A DNA stretch of 64,000 nt, from assembly GCA_019671005.1 (NCBI GenBank), contig CM033745.1, positions 42,949,834 to 43,013,833 of the forward strand, in the 5' to 3' direction. Below, piece after piece: positions 13,051 to 25,299 of this stretch (positions within the stretch are counted from its first letter, which is position 1; the number at the start of each line of letters is the position of its first letter). Source of the stretch: Hibiscus mutabilis (lineage: Eukaryota > Streptophyta > Magnoliopsida > Malvales > Malvaceae). Made by a program: the position numbers and the translations under genes. The notes below the pieces were generated by a model that had not been told where the DNA came from, did not search any database, and saw nothing but the letters and a program-made list of their open reading frames with translations.

Positions 13051-14712
13051 TTCAATCATCCTATGTTCAATTCAAGCAAGCCATGTACACAAACAAAGCA
13101 TTCAAATATTATCAAGGTAAACTAGATCAACATTTTATCATTCCATATTAAAATCCATATATGCGCAGCAAATACCATTCATTACATGAGACTTAAGTTC
13201 ATTACATACATGACCATAGGTTCATAACATAGTAGGCCCATCAAGATCAATATATACAAGTTTCAAGTGTACCAAAATGCATGATCAAGCTAACTATATA
13301 CAATCTAGTGCCACCATTTTGGGAGATATACAAAACAAGTACGAAACCATACTTTAACTATACTTGTGTGACTTGCTTCTAGCTTAAGGCAACAGGCTTC
13401 TAGATCAAGCAACACTCGTATCCTTTATCCTGTAGTTGGGAAGAATGAAAAACGATAGTGATAAGTACAAGAATGTACTTAGTGAGGTAGTAACTAAATC
13501 TAACCATTTGTTCTTTCAAGTTTCGTGTCATTTAATCAAGTATAGACCTAGCTAAGGATTTCAAACATTAAGATAATCCTAGCTAAGGCTTTCAAGCATC
13601 AAGATAATCCTAGAAAAGGATATCATACATTCGGCTATCAAGGAACAAGAACATGGAATCATACTTCATGTTTTCATATCAAGAATCAAGCACAACATGC
13701 TTTCAAAACAAGTGATCAAGTTAAGTCATGCTTACATGACAAGTAACATACAAATCATGACTTTCAAGACAAGTAACATTCAATTCATAGCTTTTAAGAC
13801 AAGTATCATGTGTTATTAGATTGTTATTTCATGTATTATCAATTAAACAAACCCCTTGGTACTTTGTATAGGTAATCAAGTCTCCAACCAGCTGTCGCCA
13901 CAAGATGCACCGTAGTGCTGGTCAACCCTCCTACTATCGCCAAAGACCATATACGTACCTTCCGTCTGTCGCCAAATAGAGGCCTTAGCCCTGGACCGTA
14001 GTCCACCCATACACAATGAGCTCTAGACTCTAAGGCATGCCCTTCTACCTAGTCCAACTAGCTACCAAGGTTGTTCGATTTACCATTTATTCAAGTGTTT
14101 CAAGATCCAGATCATGTCAAGCAAGTTCATTTCATATTAGGCCCTTAGGCCAATTGAGCCATAGCTCACATTTCATGAAATTTTCATGTTTCATTTCATC
14201 AAGTAGGATACATTACAAGCAAGTTCTTTAAGCACTTGATCACATGCCATATCACACATATAAGCACCATGGTTACCACTTAATCATGCTTAAACATTCG
14301 AATTAAACATGTATGCAAAGTTGTGATGAAGTATCATGCATTACTAGTCATTCTTCCCTTATTAAGTCAAGTCCATGATTAGGTTCATTTAACATTTCAA
14401 GAATGTAAACAAGTATGCATTTGGTTAGGACCTAGTCCTAACCCTAGAGATAACTACATTCACAATACCCCAAGCTTAGCTAGTCTTGGATCCACACTCC
14501 TTTGTTCTTGGATTTAGGATGATCCACTCTATCCTCTTCCATCAAGTTTACTCCCGATTCTATCACATTACAAGTACAAACATGTCAAGACAAGTTCATA
14601 TGATCATTCAATCAAGGCAAGGTTTCAAACACATAACATACACAAACCTGGCAGCATGCTCATATACATTCTTCACTACACTTATCTATACTCTAGTTCA
14701 TGTAAAACAAGG
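13051..14712 (-). mobile_element. D-type LTR fragment
   Basis: Reverse-complement similarity to the D LTRs at 25300 and 31960 covers several landmarks: the gtggcac word near 13310, the aagtacattcttgtacttatcac block near 13460, and the core with anchor at about 14015-14040. It also covers the palindrome ggttaggac-cta-gtcctaacc at 14423-14443 and the catgctgcca block near 14655. Both ends are internal to the LTR, so it is flanked by breaks, left into G-like and right into C-type sequence near 14712. Confidence 0.7.
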
Positions 14713-17038
14713 TACAATCAAGCAATCTTATATAAGCAATGTTCAATCAATGTCTCAATATCAATAGTTCATGGCATTTGATGTTTTCTTTACAATCAAG
14801 CAATCTCATATAAGCAATGCTTAATCACTGTTTCAATATCAATAGTTCATGGCACTCAATTTTCCTTTACAATCAATCAAAGCAATTCAATATAGCAATT
14901 GGTTCAATGTACATGAGGTATAAGTTCATTTTAGGTGTAGCCTTGAGAATCGATTACTCAGTCTAGATACTCGAGTCCCCAACCAAACAGTCGCCAATAA
15001 CAATAATCAATATGGAATAAAGTACCAGTCAAATCCCTCATACTGTCGCCAATGACCAATAACACTACTTCTCTCCTATTGTCGCCAATTAGGGACCAAT
15101 GTCCCGGACTGTAGTCCACCCCGATAATGAGCTCTATAGACTCTATGGTTCAATTCAATTCGAGACCAAGGCTAACAATAGTTATCATTTTCATTCAATT
15201 CGAAGCATGATTCAATTCAATGTACACATTTAGTGCCAATATTTTCTTTCATTCGAATATGGTTCATAGCCAATACCAATGTCAATATTCCAATAGTTGA
15301 TAAAGGTATGTCAATCAATATGTCATTAAACAATGAATTGAGTTGCTTCAAACCATACCAACATGCTTCATTTCAATATAGTTCAATTAAGCAAGAAGCA
15401 TATCATGGAAATCAATTGAATTTCAAGCATACTTCTCAATCAAGTAACCACTCAAGAGAGCATTTACCTTGATAATGCTCCATAGCAAGCTCATTACACA
15501 ATTATACTAAGATTCAATAAGAAATTCAAATCAGAAAATGGACTAGGAGAGGTTATCGCCCTCTCCAAACTTTAAACTGCACTCACAGGAATTTTCTAAG
15601 CTATTGTCAGTCCCGGATTGTAATCCCTTTCCCTCTACTAGCTTGTTGATGTAAGTGAGCCCCTTTCTCCTCAATTTCCACTTGGTCTAACATTCATACA
15701 ATGCATAGTGTATTAGATACAATCCAGCAACCAATTGAGTTATTATGTGACTCCATATACTCAAGCATTCAATTCAATACAAACATAAAGACTGTTGCTG
15801 CCATGCAGCATGTGCACTGCTTGCTTAAAAGTTCATATATTTTATTCCATATGTCAAAATTTTGAATCATTTACACCTTTAGAAAGCTAACTTAATTGTC
15901 CTTTTAACCATATAGGCCTTACAATTTTAATAATAGTGAATTAATACAGTTTTTCATTTAAAGGCATACCAAATTATGCCACCAGACAGTTTGCACTATC
16001 CTTAGAGATTTGCCTCTACAAACTGTTTTATAACTCAAAATTCAATTCCGTTTGTTGTATACGAAACTAGACATACTCATGATTTTGTACATATAAGATT
16101 TACTCCCTAATTTGGTCTATGTGATTTTCTACAAATTTTCAAACTCACTGCCCAAATAGAGTATCCTGGACAGCTTCACTTTAGCTAGTTTCTAGCTTCA
16201 TTAATCACTTAGACAAGGATCCTAACATGATTGTTCAGCATATATACTCATTCATACATGTCTAGGTCAGTCCAATTACGTGTCAGACCTATAAAAACAG
16301 GGCAATTGAACAATATTTTCAATTTGATTCAATAAAAAATCAATTCACAAGAATTTCCAGCAAACAAAATTTCAATTCACATATCAATCATCCATTCTAA
16401 TCATCCTCCAAAATTTTCCAGAAACTAGCATATCATTTCACCATCAATTTGGTTATTGGAAACATCATTTTCATAGATTGATCAATCAATTGAACTGCTT
16501 AACTATTTCATAGCATCAATTCACTAACCAATCATCCAATTCATGTAATTCAAGCAAGAACTTAGAATCTACATGCATCGTTTGAATCTATAACACATTA
16601 AGGAAGAGATTTTTACCTTCCTATCAAGATTATATGATTGCTAGCAACTCTAATTTCACCAAATTTCAAGCTTGAATTTATGAACATGGAGTTTTCTCAC
16701 TCAATTCCTATTCTCTCAATTTTGTTCATCCTATTCGGCCACGAGGAGGAAGATGATAATAGATCATCAATTAATTCCTCCCAAAATGACTAAATTGTCC
16801 TTAATTATCCACTAATTAATGACATATGTAGGGGCAGTTTAGGAATATAAGAATTTTGCATGCATTCCTTCAATTTGTCACTTGTTTCAGTTTGGTCACT
16901 TATACATTAGGTTACCGCATTTTCAATTATAGCATTCTAGTCCTTATTAACTAGACCTAGTATCTTATTTTCAATCAATTAGGAATCAAATGAAAGCATT
17001 GTAGTAACTTCTTTTATACTAGTTTTGAGGATATTACA
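14713..17038 (-). mobile_element. C-type 3' LTR of element C, truncated
   Basis: On the minus strand it starts TGTAATATCC at 17038, right after the purine tract, and breaks near 14713 at a D-type fragment. It carries the core cassette at about 14950-15150, but the anchor palindrome GGCATGCC is overwritten. The text reads ctatggttcaattcaattcg where the sister LTR at about 23480 has ggcatgcc. Confidence 0.85.
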
Positions 17039-17056
17039 ATTCCCTCCCCCTTAAAG
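17039..17056 (-). other. Polypurine tract, element C
   Basis: The minus strand reads CTTTAAGGGGGAGGGAAT immediately before the 3' LTR start at 17038. It would prime plus-strand DNA synthesis. The same aagggggag core precedes the LTRs at 46784, 49713 and 58629. Confidence 0.85.
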
Positions 17057-18118
17057 AAATTCATCCTCAAATTTACCCGAGGGGAATAGATGAGGGTACT
17101 GCTTTCTCATCGCTGCTTCGGGTTCCCAAGTGGCTTCATTTACATTGTGGTTCTTCCATAGAACTTTCACCAATGGCACAATCTTATTGCGATGTCTCTT
17201 GACTTCTTTATCAAGTATTTGAATTGGCTCTTCATTGTACGATAGATCAGGATTAAGTTTCACCTCATCAGGTTCTAGAACATGTGATGGATCTGATCGA
17301 TATTTCCTCAACATCGATACATGGAAGATGTTGTGGATTCTATTGAATTCAGCAGGGAGTGCTAGCTTGTAAGCAACTGGACTGATCTTTTCTAAGACTT
17401 CAAAAGGTCTGATGAATCGAGGGCTTAGTTTACCCTTCTTCCCAAATCTGAGGATTATCTTCCAAGGAGATACCTTCATGAATACGAAATCCCCCACTTG
17501 ATATTCAATGTTTCTTCTCTTGAGGTCGGCATAAGCCTTTTGCCTATCGAAGGCCTCTTTCAGTCTGCCATGAATCACCCGAACTTGATTTCTGGTTTCA
17601 CGAAGCAATTCAGGTCCTAAGACCTTGTTTTCTCCCAATTCAGAGCAGCATAGGGGAGTTCTACATCTCCAGCCATACAATGCTTCAAATGGGGCCATTT
17701 TGATAGAAGCTTGATGGTTGTTGTTGTAGGCAAACTCGGCTAATGGTAGAGATTTCTCCCAGTCTTTACCGAAGTCAATAACGCAAGCTCGAAGCATGTC
17801 TTCAAGCACTTGGATTACCCTTTCAGATTGTCCATCGATTTGTGGATGGAAGGCAGTGCTAAGATTCAGCTTAGTTCCCATAGCTTCTTGAAGAGTCCTC
17901 CAAAATCGAGAAGTAAAACGAGAGTCTCGATCTGATATAATAGATCTAGGAACACTGTGAAGCCTTATCACTTCTTTCAAGTATAATTCAGCTTGTTGTT
18001 TGAGGTTCATGTTCGTTCGAGCAGGTAGGAAGTGAGCCGATTTGGTGAACCTATCAACGATCACCCAAATACCATCATTTTTCCTCGGTGATAGAGGCAA
18101 TCTCGATACGAAGTCCAT
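17051..18118 (-). pseudogene. Integrase core plus chromodomain, element C (355 codons open)
   Basis: This joins retrotransposon DNA to the chromosome; the chromodomain is thought to steer it to modified histones. The catalytic triad is intact: D22 in VDRFTKSAHF, D63 in SDRDSRF and E99 in QSERV, with the usual 35 residues between the last two. The C-terminal block around FHVSMLRKYRSDPSH lies near residues 250-270. The chromodomain occupies roughly residues 294-349, with EATWEPE and the end QYPHLF. An in-frame stop at about 18131 (QW-stop where other copies read QWKW) cuts it from the zinc-binding part, so the first Met is not a true start. It is the longest surviving reading stretch in the window. 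Confidence 0.9.
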
Positions 18119-18600
18119 TGTTATACATTCCCACTACCATTGAGGCAATTCGATGGGTTGTAAAAGTCCAGTAGGTAGTTGGTGTTCAGCCTTCACCTTC
18201 TGGCAAGTGAGGCACTTTGATACAAAGTCAACAATATCGGCCTTCAATCGCGGCCACCAATAGACTTCCTTTAAGTCCTTATACATCATTATTACTCCCA
18301 TATGTATTGAAAAAGGACTACTATGTGCTTCTTGAAGCATTTCCCTCTTAAGGATTGGATCACTGGGTATACAAACTCGATTCTTGAAGTAGAGCACACC
18401 ATTCAATCGAAGTGAGAATTCGGTGTTTGGTTTGGAATCAATCTCTTTCAATATCTTCTAAAGTTCGGGGTCATTTTGTTGAAGCTCTTTGATCCTCGAA
18501 TTCAAGTCAGATTGAACTTGAAGTTCTGCCAAAAATCTTGATTCTTTAGGAGCTTAAAATGGGCATTGAAAGTAGTTGAAGCTACAAATAAAGGATTTCG
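18119..18600 (-). pseudogene. Integrase N-terminal zinc-binding region, element C
   Basis: This is in the same frame as the integrase core. It shows an HHCC-type pattern: His in QEAHSSPFSIH, then CLTCQKVKAEH about 40 residues later. Upstream, several stops interrupt the stretch that joins it to RNase H (about 18455-18600). The stop at about 18131 separates it from the core. One or two substitutions would explain the split. Confidence 0.82.
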
Positions 18601-19090
18601 ATTAGTGGATTCATATCATCCATTCAAATAAAGGGATAAACAATGTTGGAAATTCGTATTCGATCTTACCAATTGAATGTTTGCGACTGCGCGCATCAGC
18701 CACAACATTTGCCTTGCTCGGGTGGTAATCAATGATTAGATCGTAGTCTTTTAGTAGTTCCACCCATCTTCGTTGTTGAAGATTTAACTCCTTCTGAGTT
18801 AGGATGTATTTTAAACTCTGATGATCTGTAAATAATCGACATTTCTCTCCATGTAGATAATGTCTCCAGATCTTTAAAGCAAACACAATTGTAGCTAGCT
18901 CCAAGTCGTGTGTTGGATAGTTCAATTCATGTGGCTTGAGTTGCCGAGAAGCATATGCAATGACCTTGTCTTCTTGCATCAATACACACCCTAAACCGAG
19001 ATGGGAAGCATCACTAAAGACTGTAAAGTCTTTTCCCGGTTTAGGTTGGATTAGAATATGAGCTTGAGTTAGGACTTGCTTCAATTGATC
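18601..19090 (-). pseudogene. RNase H domain, element C
   Basis: All four acidic positions are visible: FSDAS, DLEL, FTDHQSLKYIL and VADA. The domain reads open for about 157 codons in the same frame as integrase. A stop near 19085-19099 (EDQ-stop-RSFDQ, probably CAG to TAG) separates it from RT. It has the usual gypsy length, and close copies lie at 564-1098, 44659-45100 and 56355-56800. Confidence 0.88.
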
Positions 19091-19800
19091 GAAGCTCCTC
19101 TACTGGTCCTCGGACCATTTAAATGGAGTATTCTTTGGAAGGAGTCGAGTCAATGGAGTAGCAAGAATCGAGAACCCTTTCATGAATCTTCGGTAATACC
19201 TGGCTAAACCGAAAAAACTGCTAACCTTGCTAACATTTCTTGGAGGTCTCCATTCGATGATGGTTTGAATCTTCTTAGGATCAACCTTTATCCCTTCGGC
19301 CGAGATAACATGGCCAAGGAAGGATACTTCCGAGAGCCAGAACTCACATTTGCTCAATTTGGCATATAGTCGATTCTCTCTCAATGATTGGACTACAATT
19401 CAAAGGTGATTAGCATGTTCTTCTTTGTCCTTTGAGTAGACAAGAGTGTCATCAATAAAAATAACTATGAATTTGTCCAAATAAGGTTTGAACACTCAGT
19501 CCATTAAGTCCATGAAAGTCGCTGGAGCATTGGTTAGCCCGAAGGGCATAACTAGGAACTCGTAGTGACCATAACGAGTCCTGAAAGCTATTTTGGGTAT
19601 ATCAGAGTCTTTTATTCTCATCTGATAGTACCTCAAACACAAATCAATCTTGGAGAAGACTTTGGCATCCTTGAATTGATCGAACAAGTCCTCTCTCCTC
19701 AACAAAGTATACTTGTTCTTGATAGTGAGCCGATTTAGCTAACGATAATCGATAAATAGCCTCATCGACCCGCCTTCTTCTTAACAAACAATACAGGTGC
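19091..19800 (-). pseudogene. Reverse transcriptase, element C
   Basis: Landmarks: the KKDGSMRL-like block near 19760-19790, FSKIDL near 19650 with the first catalytic Asp present, RTRYGHYEFLVMPFGLTNAP near 19520-19590, and FIDD at 19448-19456. C-terminal blocks SKCEFWL and SFLGHVISAEGIKVDPKK follow. Both catalytic motifs are kept. A stop follows MD before the VFKPYLD block, and a frame change with an extra break lies near 19705-19800. Confidence 0.88.
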
Positions 19801-20661
19801 TCCCCAGGGTGAAGAGCTAGGTCAGATAAAGCCCTTGTCTTGAAGCTCTTGCAATTGTTGGTTAAGCTCTTTGAGTTCAATAGGGGCCATTTGATATGGA
19901 GCGATAGACACTGGATTATTCCCATGTTGAACTTTAATCTTAAATTCAACTTCCCGAATAGGGGTCAGTCCCAACAATTCCTCAGGAAAAACATCACTGA
20001 AGTTAGAAACAACCGGGAATGAACTCACCCCAAATTCAATTTCATCACTTTTAATCTTAGCAGCAAAGATGCTAATAGGTTTCTTATCGATCAAGGTAAT
20101 GGATTTTTCTCCTAGACCTTGGAGAAACAATTTTATCTTTTGGAAATCTACCCAAGCTTGATGCCTTCCTAACCAATCTAACCCCAGAATGAGATCGAAT
20201 TCAACAAAAGGCAACAATAACAAGTCAGCTAGGAATTGGATGCCTTGAATGAATAAAGGGTAATTTTTACATATTTGGTTCACTATTACATTGTCTCCTA
20301 AAGGATTGGTAGCAATTAAGCTACAACTAACATATTCAGGCTTCCATTAAAGCTTTTCAATTAAAGAAGATCTTATGAATGAATGAGTTGATCCCGTATC
20401 AAATAAAGCATAAACAGGATAAGTATCGCGGTAGATTGTACCTACAATTATGTTAAGAGATTCTTCCTCCTCCCGACCACGGATATGATAGACTCGAGCA
20501 GGTGCCTGGGACTCTTGGTATGTAGCATTAGACCCTTGGCCTTTTCTCTTCCCGTAGTTGCCTGAGTTAGCTTGCTTTAAACCCTTTTTCCCCTGGGTGA
20601 AGGGGCTAGATTCGACTTGTGAGAAACATGTGAAGGCAACTTGTTCGGATTTTGGGGGCAA
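19801..20661 (-). pseudogene. Aspartic protease and linker to RT, element C
   Basis: This would cleave the Gag-Pol polyprotein. The active site reads FDTGSTHSF, with the DTG codons at 20392-20400. The FDLILGLDWLGRHQAWVDF block lies near 20150-20200. A linker containing the ELKELNQQLQELQDKGFI block leads into RT. Both halves share one frame but are separated by a stop near 20290-20345, and that frame differs from RT, so a frameshift lies near 19800. Confidence 0.85.
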
Positions 20662-21757
20662 TCTTTAACATAGTGTGTCGTGTCTCCGCACAAGTAACAA
20701 GCATTAGTGAGCTTTCTACAAACTCTAGTATGGTTCTTTTGACAAGTCTTGCAAGTAGGGATTTGGTTCTCCCTCCCGGTATTCCCGATGCTGTCCATGG
20801 ACACCATAGGTGTTGAGGCTCTGGACATAGCTTGTGGCTTGGGTATATAGCTACCCTTAGAGAAATTTCCCTGATTGGAAGAATTTCCTCCTTGGTGTTT
20901 TTGTTTCTTCTTGAGCCAATAAGACTTATGATAATCCCTTGAACTTTTTTTATATCGGTACTGATTCTCTAATCATTTTGCCGAAGTCTTCATCTTGGCT
21001 TCGGTAGCTATGACTCGATTAACCAATTCTTGGAAGTCAGTAATCCCTAAAGCAGTGAACATGGGGCCTAATTCATCATTGAGTCCATCTATGAACATTC
21101 TACATTTTTCATCTTCTTTCTTAATGAACTCTAAGCCGTATTTGCAGTATTTGCATAACTCGCTAACATACAGCTTGATTGATTTCCCTCCTTGCTTCAG
21201 GTACAAGAACTTTTTGCGATCAGTAAGATACTGGTCACTAATATACTTCTTTTTTAATTCTTTAAGGAAAAATTCCCAGGTGACAGCTTCTTCAGGTGCT
21301 GCCAAGGTAGTAGTTTCCCACCAATTCAGTGCCCCTCGGCCAACAATGCTACTGCACACTCCAGTTTGTGTTCATCTGAGCACAAAAGTTGCTTAGACAA
21401 GATTCTTGTCATATTTCCTAGCCAGTACTCCGCATCTTCTAGCCTGTCTTCACTTGTTCCAATGAAAGTGTAAGCTCGGTGTTAAGCTAACTTGTCAATT
21501 GGAACTCTTGTCGGTTTTGCTACCAGAGAGTCATGAAGAATTGGAGGATTCTGTCTCATAGAGACAATCATTTGATCAAACATATCCTTCATACTAGAGA
21601 AGTATTCTCGTTGAATAGGATAAATCACGGGAACTTCATGCTGAACTTGTTGAGGTTCAGTAGGCTTCTGGGGATCCTAATTCATCCTTACGCTCCCTCC
21701 CTCATTGGAGGAGCCAGTCGGGCTTTCATTATCCTTGCCCAATCTTGTTTCAGACAT
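20577..21757 (-). pseudogene. Gag with CCHC zinc knuckle, element C
   Basis: Gag packages the element RNA. The ATG at 21757 gives a start matching elements A and E. The core capsid region shows LNWWETTTLA near 21320, the LYLKQGG block, CRMFIDGLNDELGPMF and a TEAKMK tail near 20980. The zinc knuckle CYLCGDTTHYVKDC (C-x2-C-x4-H-x4-C) lies near 20680 and is intact. A stop after about 26 codons, another near 21480 and a frame change between 21360 and 21757 break the N-terminal third. Confidence 0.85.
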
Positions 21758-21892
21758 TATATATATAAGGAAAAAGAGAAATCAAGCTCAAGTCACACTC
21801 CAATCAATATTCAAGTAACTCCTAGGTGGCACCTAAATGATCAATGACAATAGCCTATTCATGCAATAGACCCTAGAATCATGCAACCATAA

Positions 21893-21905
21893 GCTCTGAT
21901 TACCA
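21893..21905 (-). other. Primer-binding site, element C
   Basis: The minus strand reads TGGTAATCAGAGC three bases inside the 5' LTR end at 21909. It is complementary to the initiator-Met tRNA 3' end except for one extra A. Confidence 0.88.
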
Positions 21906-21908
21906 TTA

Positions 21909-24900
21909 TGTAACAGACTCAAACCACCCTAATAGGATTAGGTAAGTTACTACAATTACAATCAATGATTCATTCAATTGAAGGTAGGGAGTTCAATTCG
22001 TTTTAAGTCTTTCTTGCACATCAAGATACAATTCGAATAGGTGAGGACCCATAATGCAATTGTTATCATAATCAATACCATTTAGGACTTACTTGTTCTT
22101 CAAGTAACTATTCAAACTAGATGGATAACAATAGAAGGTTTCATCATTCAATGTAGTTATTATGCATACCAATAGGTGTTTTACATCATTTACTTAAGTT
22201 ACATTAATCAAACATACATGCTTCCAATATTACATACATCATTCGGCTAGTACCTTATGTGACCAAAGTGGTTCATGTCCAAACATGTGGATTACTACAT
22301 TTACTTATTGTTATCTAACCAACCTCAATAGTTCTATTCAACCATTACATGCATAATCTGACCATGGAAATCTATCATAAGACTAACAAGCATTCAAGCT
22401 TAATTAAGTGCATACATGCTCACAAGTATACATACCATACTCTTAATAGATCATAGATGAAGTTAATGTATACAAACCATAAGTAAGTGATCAAGAATAT
22501 ACATTCCTTAGATGCCACTATCCTAGGAGAACTATAACAAGATGAAAACATACTCTTTCAAGCAAAATGTGACTTGTACGAGCTTAGACTTCGGGATAGG
22601 ATCCAATATCAACCTGAATCATAGAAATGAGACATGAATAAGCAAAGCTTAGCGAGTGAGTTACAGTTACAAGGAAATCAATACATTAAGTCTCAACTAT
22701 GAACCATCAAATGGATGATATGGTTCCCTCATCAATAAGGAACCATTCGAAACAAGGCAAACAATACTAGATATATTCCTTAATTTTCAATCCAATACCA
22801 ATACAAGGCTTGAAATTTAGACATACTCAATCATCCAATTCGATTAACATTAAGCTTATCATGTCATTTAGACAAAATCAATGTTTCAAACTCAAGCAAT
22901 CTCATAGAAGCAATGTTCAACCAATGTCTCAATATCAATAGTTCATGGTATTCGATTTTCCTTTGCAATCAATCAATGCAATTCAATATAGTAATAGGTT
23001 CAATGTTCAACTAATGTCTCAATATCCATAGTTCATGGCATTTGATGTTTTCCTTACAATCAAGCAATCTCATATAAGCAATGTTCAATCAATGTTTTTA
23101 TATCAATAGTTCATGGCATCTGATGTTTTCTTTACAGTCAAGCAATCTCATATAAGCAATGTTTAATAAATGTTTCAATATCAATAGTTCATGGCACTCA
23201 ATTTTTCCTTTACAATCAATCAAAGCAATTCAATATAGCATTAGGTTCAATGTACATGAGGTATAAGTTCATTTTAGGTGTAGCCTTGAGAAACGATTAC
23301 TCAGTCTAGATACTCGAGTCCCCAACAAAACTGTCACTAATAACAATAATCAATATGGTACAAAGTACCGGTCAAATCCCTCCGTATGTCGCCAATAATC
23401 AATAACAATACTTCCCTCCTACTGTCGCCAATTAGGGACTAATGTCCCAGACTGTAGTCCACCCCGATAATGAGCTCTGTAGATTCTATGGCATGCCAAC
23501 TATATCTGAGACCAAGGCTAACAATAGTTATCATTTTCATTCAATTAGAAGCATGATTCAATTCAATGTGCACATTTAGAGCCAATATTCCCTTTTATTC
23601 GAATAGGGTTCATAGCCAATACGAATGTCAATATTACAATAGTCAATGAAGGTATGTCAATCAATATGTCTTTAAACAATGAATTGAGTTACTTCTAACC
23701 ATATCAGCATGCTTCATTGCAATACAGTTCAATTAAGCAAGAAGCATATCATGGCAATCAATTGAATTTCAAGCATACTCCTCAATCAAGTAACCACTCA
23801 AGAGAGCACTTACCTTGCTAATTCTCCATAGCAAGCTCATTACACAAATATACTAAGATTCAATAAGAAATTCAAATCAGAAAATGGACTAGGAGAGGTT
23901 ACCGCCCTCTCCAAACTTTAAACTACACTCACAGGAATTTTCTGAGCTATTCTCATTCCCGGATTGTAATCCCTTTCCCTCTACTAGCTTGCTGATCTAA
24001 GTGAGCCCCTTTTTCCTCAATTTCCACTTGATATAACATTCATACAATGCATAGTGTATTAGATACAATCCATCAACCAATTGAGTCATTATGTGACTGC
24101 ATATACTCAAGCATTCAATTCAATACAAATATCAAGACTGTTGCTGCCATGCAGCATGTGCACTGCTTGCTTAAATGTTCATATTTTTTATTCCACACGT
24201 CAGGATTTCGAACCATTTACACCGTTAGGAAGATAACTTAATTGTCCTTTTAACCATATAGGCCTTACAATTTTACTCATAGTGAATTAATACAGTTTTT
24301 CGTTTAAAGGCAGACCAAATTATGCCACTGGACAGTTTGCACTATCCTTAGAGATTTGTCTCTACAAACTGTTTTATAACTCAGAATTCGATTCCGTTTT
24401 CTGTATACGAAACTAGACATACTCATGATTATGTACATATGAGATTTACTCCCTAATTTGGTCTATGTGATTTTCTAGAAATTTTCAAACTCATTGCCCA
24501 AATCAGAGTATCCTGGACAGCTTCACTTTAGCTAGTTTCTAGCTTCATTAATCACTTAGACAAGGATCCTAACATGATTTTTCAGCATATATACTCATTC
24601 ATACATGTCTAGGTCAGTCCAACTATGTGTCAAACCTATAAAAGCAGGGCAATTGAGCAATATTTTCAATTTGAGTCAATAAGACATCAATTCACTAGAA
24701 TTTCCAGCAACTAGAAATTCAATTCGCATATCAATCATCCATTCTAATCATCATCCAAATTTTTCCAGCAACTAGCATAGCATTTCACCATCAATTTGGT
24801 TATTGGCAACATCAATTTCACATATTGATCAATCAATTGAACTTTTTAACTAGTTCATAGCATCAATTCACTAACCAATCATACAATTCATGTAATTCAA

Positions 24901-25299
24901 GCAAGAACTTAGAATCTACATGCATCATTTGAATCTGTAACACATTAAGGAATAGATTTTTACCTTGCTATCAAGATTATATGAATGCTAGCAACTCCAA
25001 TTTCACCAAATTTCGAGCTTTAATCTATGAACATGGAGTTTTCTCTCTCAATACCTATTCTCTCTATTTTGTTCATCCTATTCGGCCACAAGGAGGAAGA
25101 TGATAATAGATCATCAATTAATTCCTCCCAAAATAACTAAATTGTCCTAAATTATCTACTAATTAATGACATGTGTAGGGGTATTTTAGGAATATAAGAT
25201 TTTTGAATGCATTCCTTCAATTTGTCACTTTTTCGGTTTGGTCACTTATACATTAGGTTACCACTTTTTCAATTATCGCATTCTAGTCCTTATTAACTA
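21909..25299 (-). mobile_element. C-type 5' LTR of element C, lacking its first ~100 bases
   Basis: It ends (minus strand) in CTGTTACA at 21909 and can be followed to 25299. There the D-type LTR start TGTAACGCCC interrupts it. The missing piece corresponds to about 16931-17038 in the 3' LTR. It includes imperfect 77-bp-like units (about 22900-23200), the cassette at about 23330-23460, and the anchor GGCATGCC near 23490. The clean boundary at a D LTR start suggests nested insertion there. The 3' side of that D copy is damaged, so no target duplication can be shown. Confidence 0.85.

Larger units (their letters stand above)
14713..25299 (-). mobile_element. Element C: two-LTR chromovirus copy, both LTRs truncated
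   Basis: In transcription order on the minus strand: 5' LTR 25299-21909, PBS 21905-21893, gag from 21757, protease with DTG, RT, RNase H, integrase, chromodomain, purine tract, 3' LTR from 17038. The 5' LTR has lost roughly its first 100 bases to a D LTR starting at 25300. The 3' LTR has lost roughly its last 1.1 kb near 14712. RNase H, integrase and most of RT share one frame; protease and gag are each in another. Defective, but the best-preserved pol on this strand. Confidence 0.85.

Noticed and set aside
20995..21396. 133-codon plus-strand frame
   Set aside because: It is the antisense shadow of element C gag.
25295..25299. Target duplication for the D LTR at 25300
   Set aside because: The right end of that LTR is deleted, so the second copy cannot be seen.
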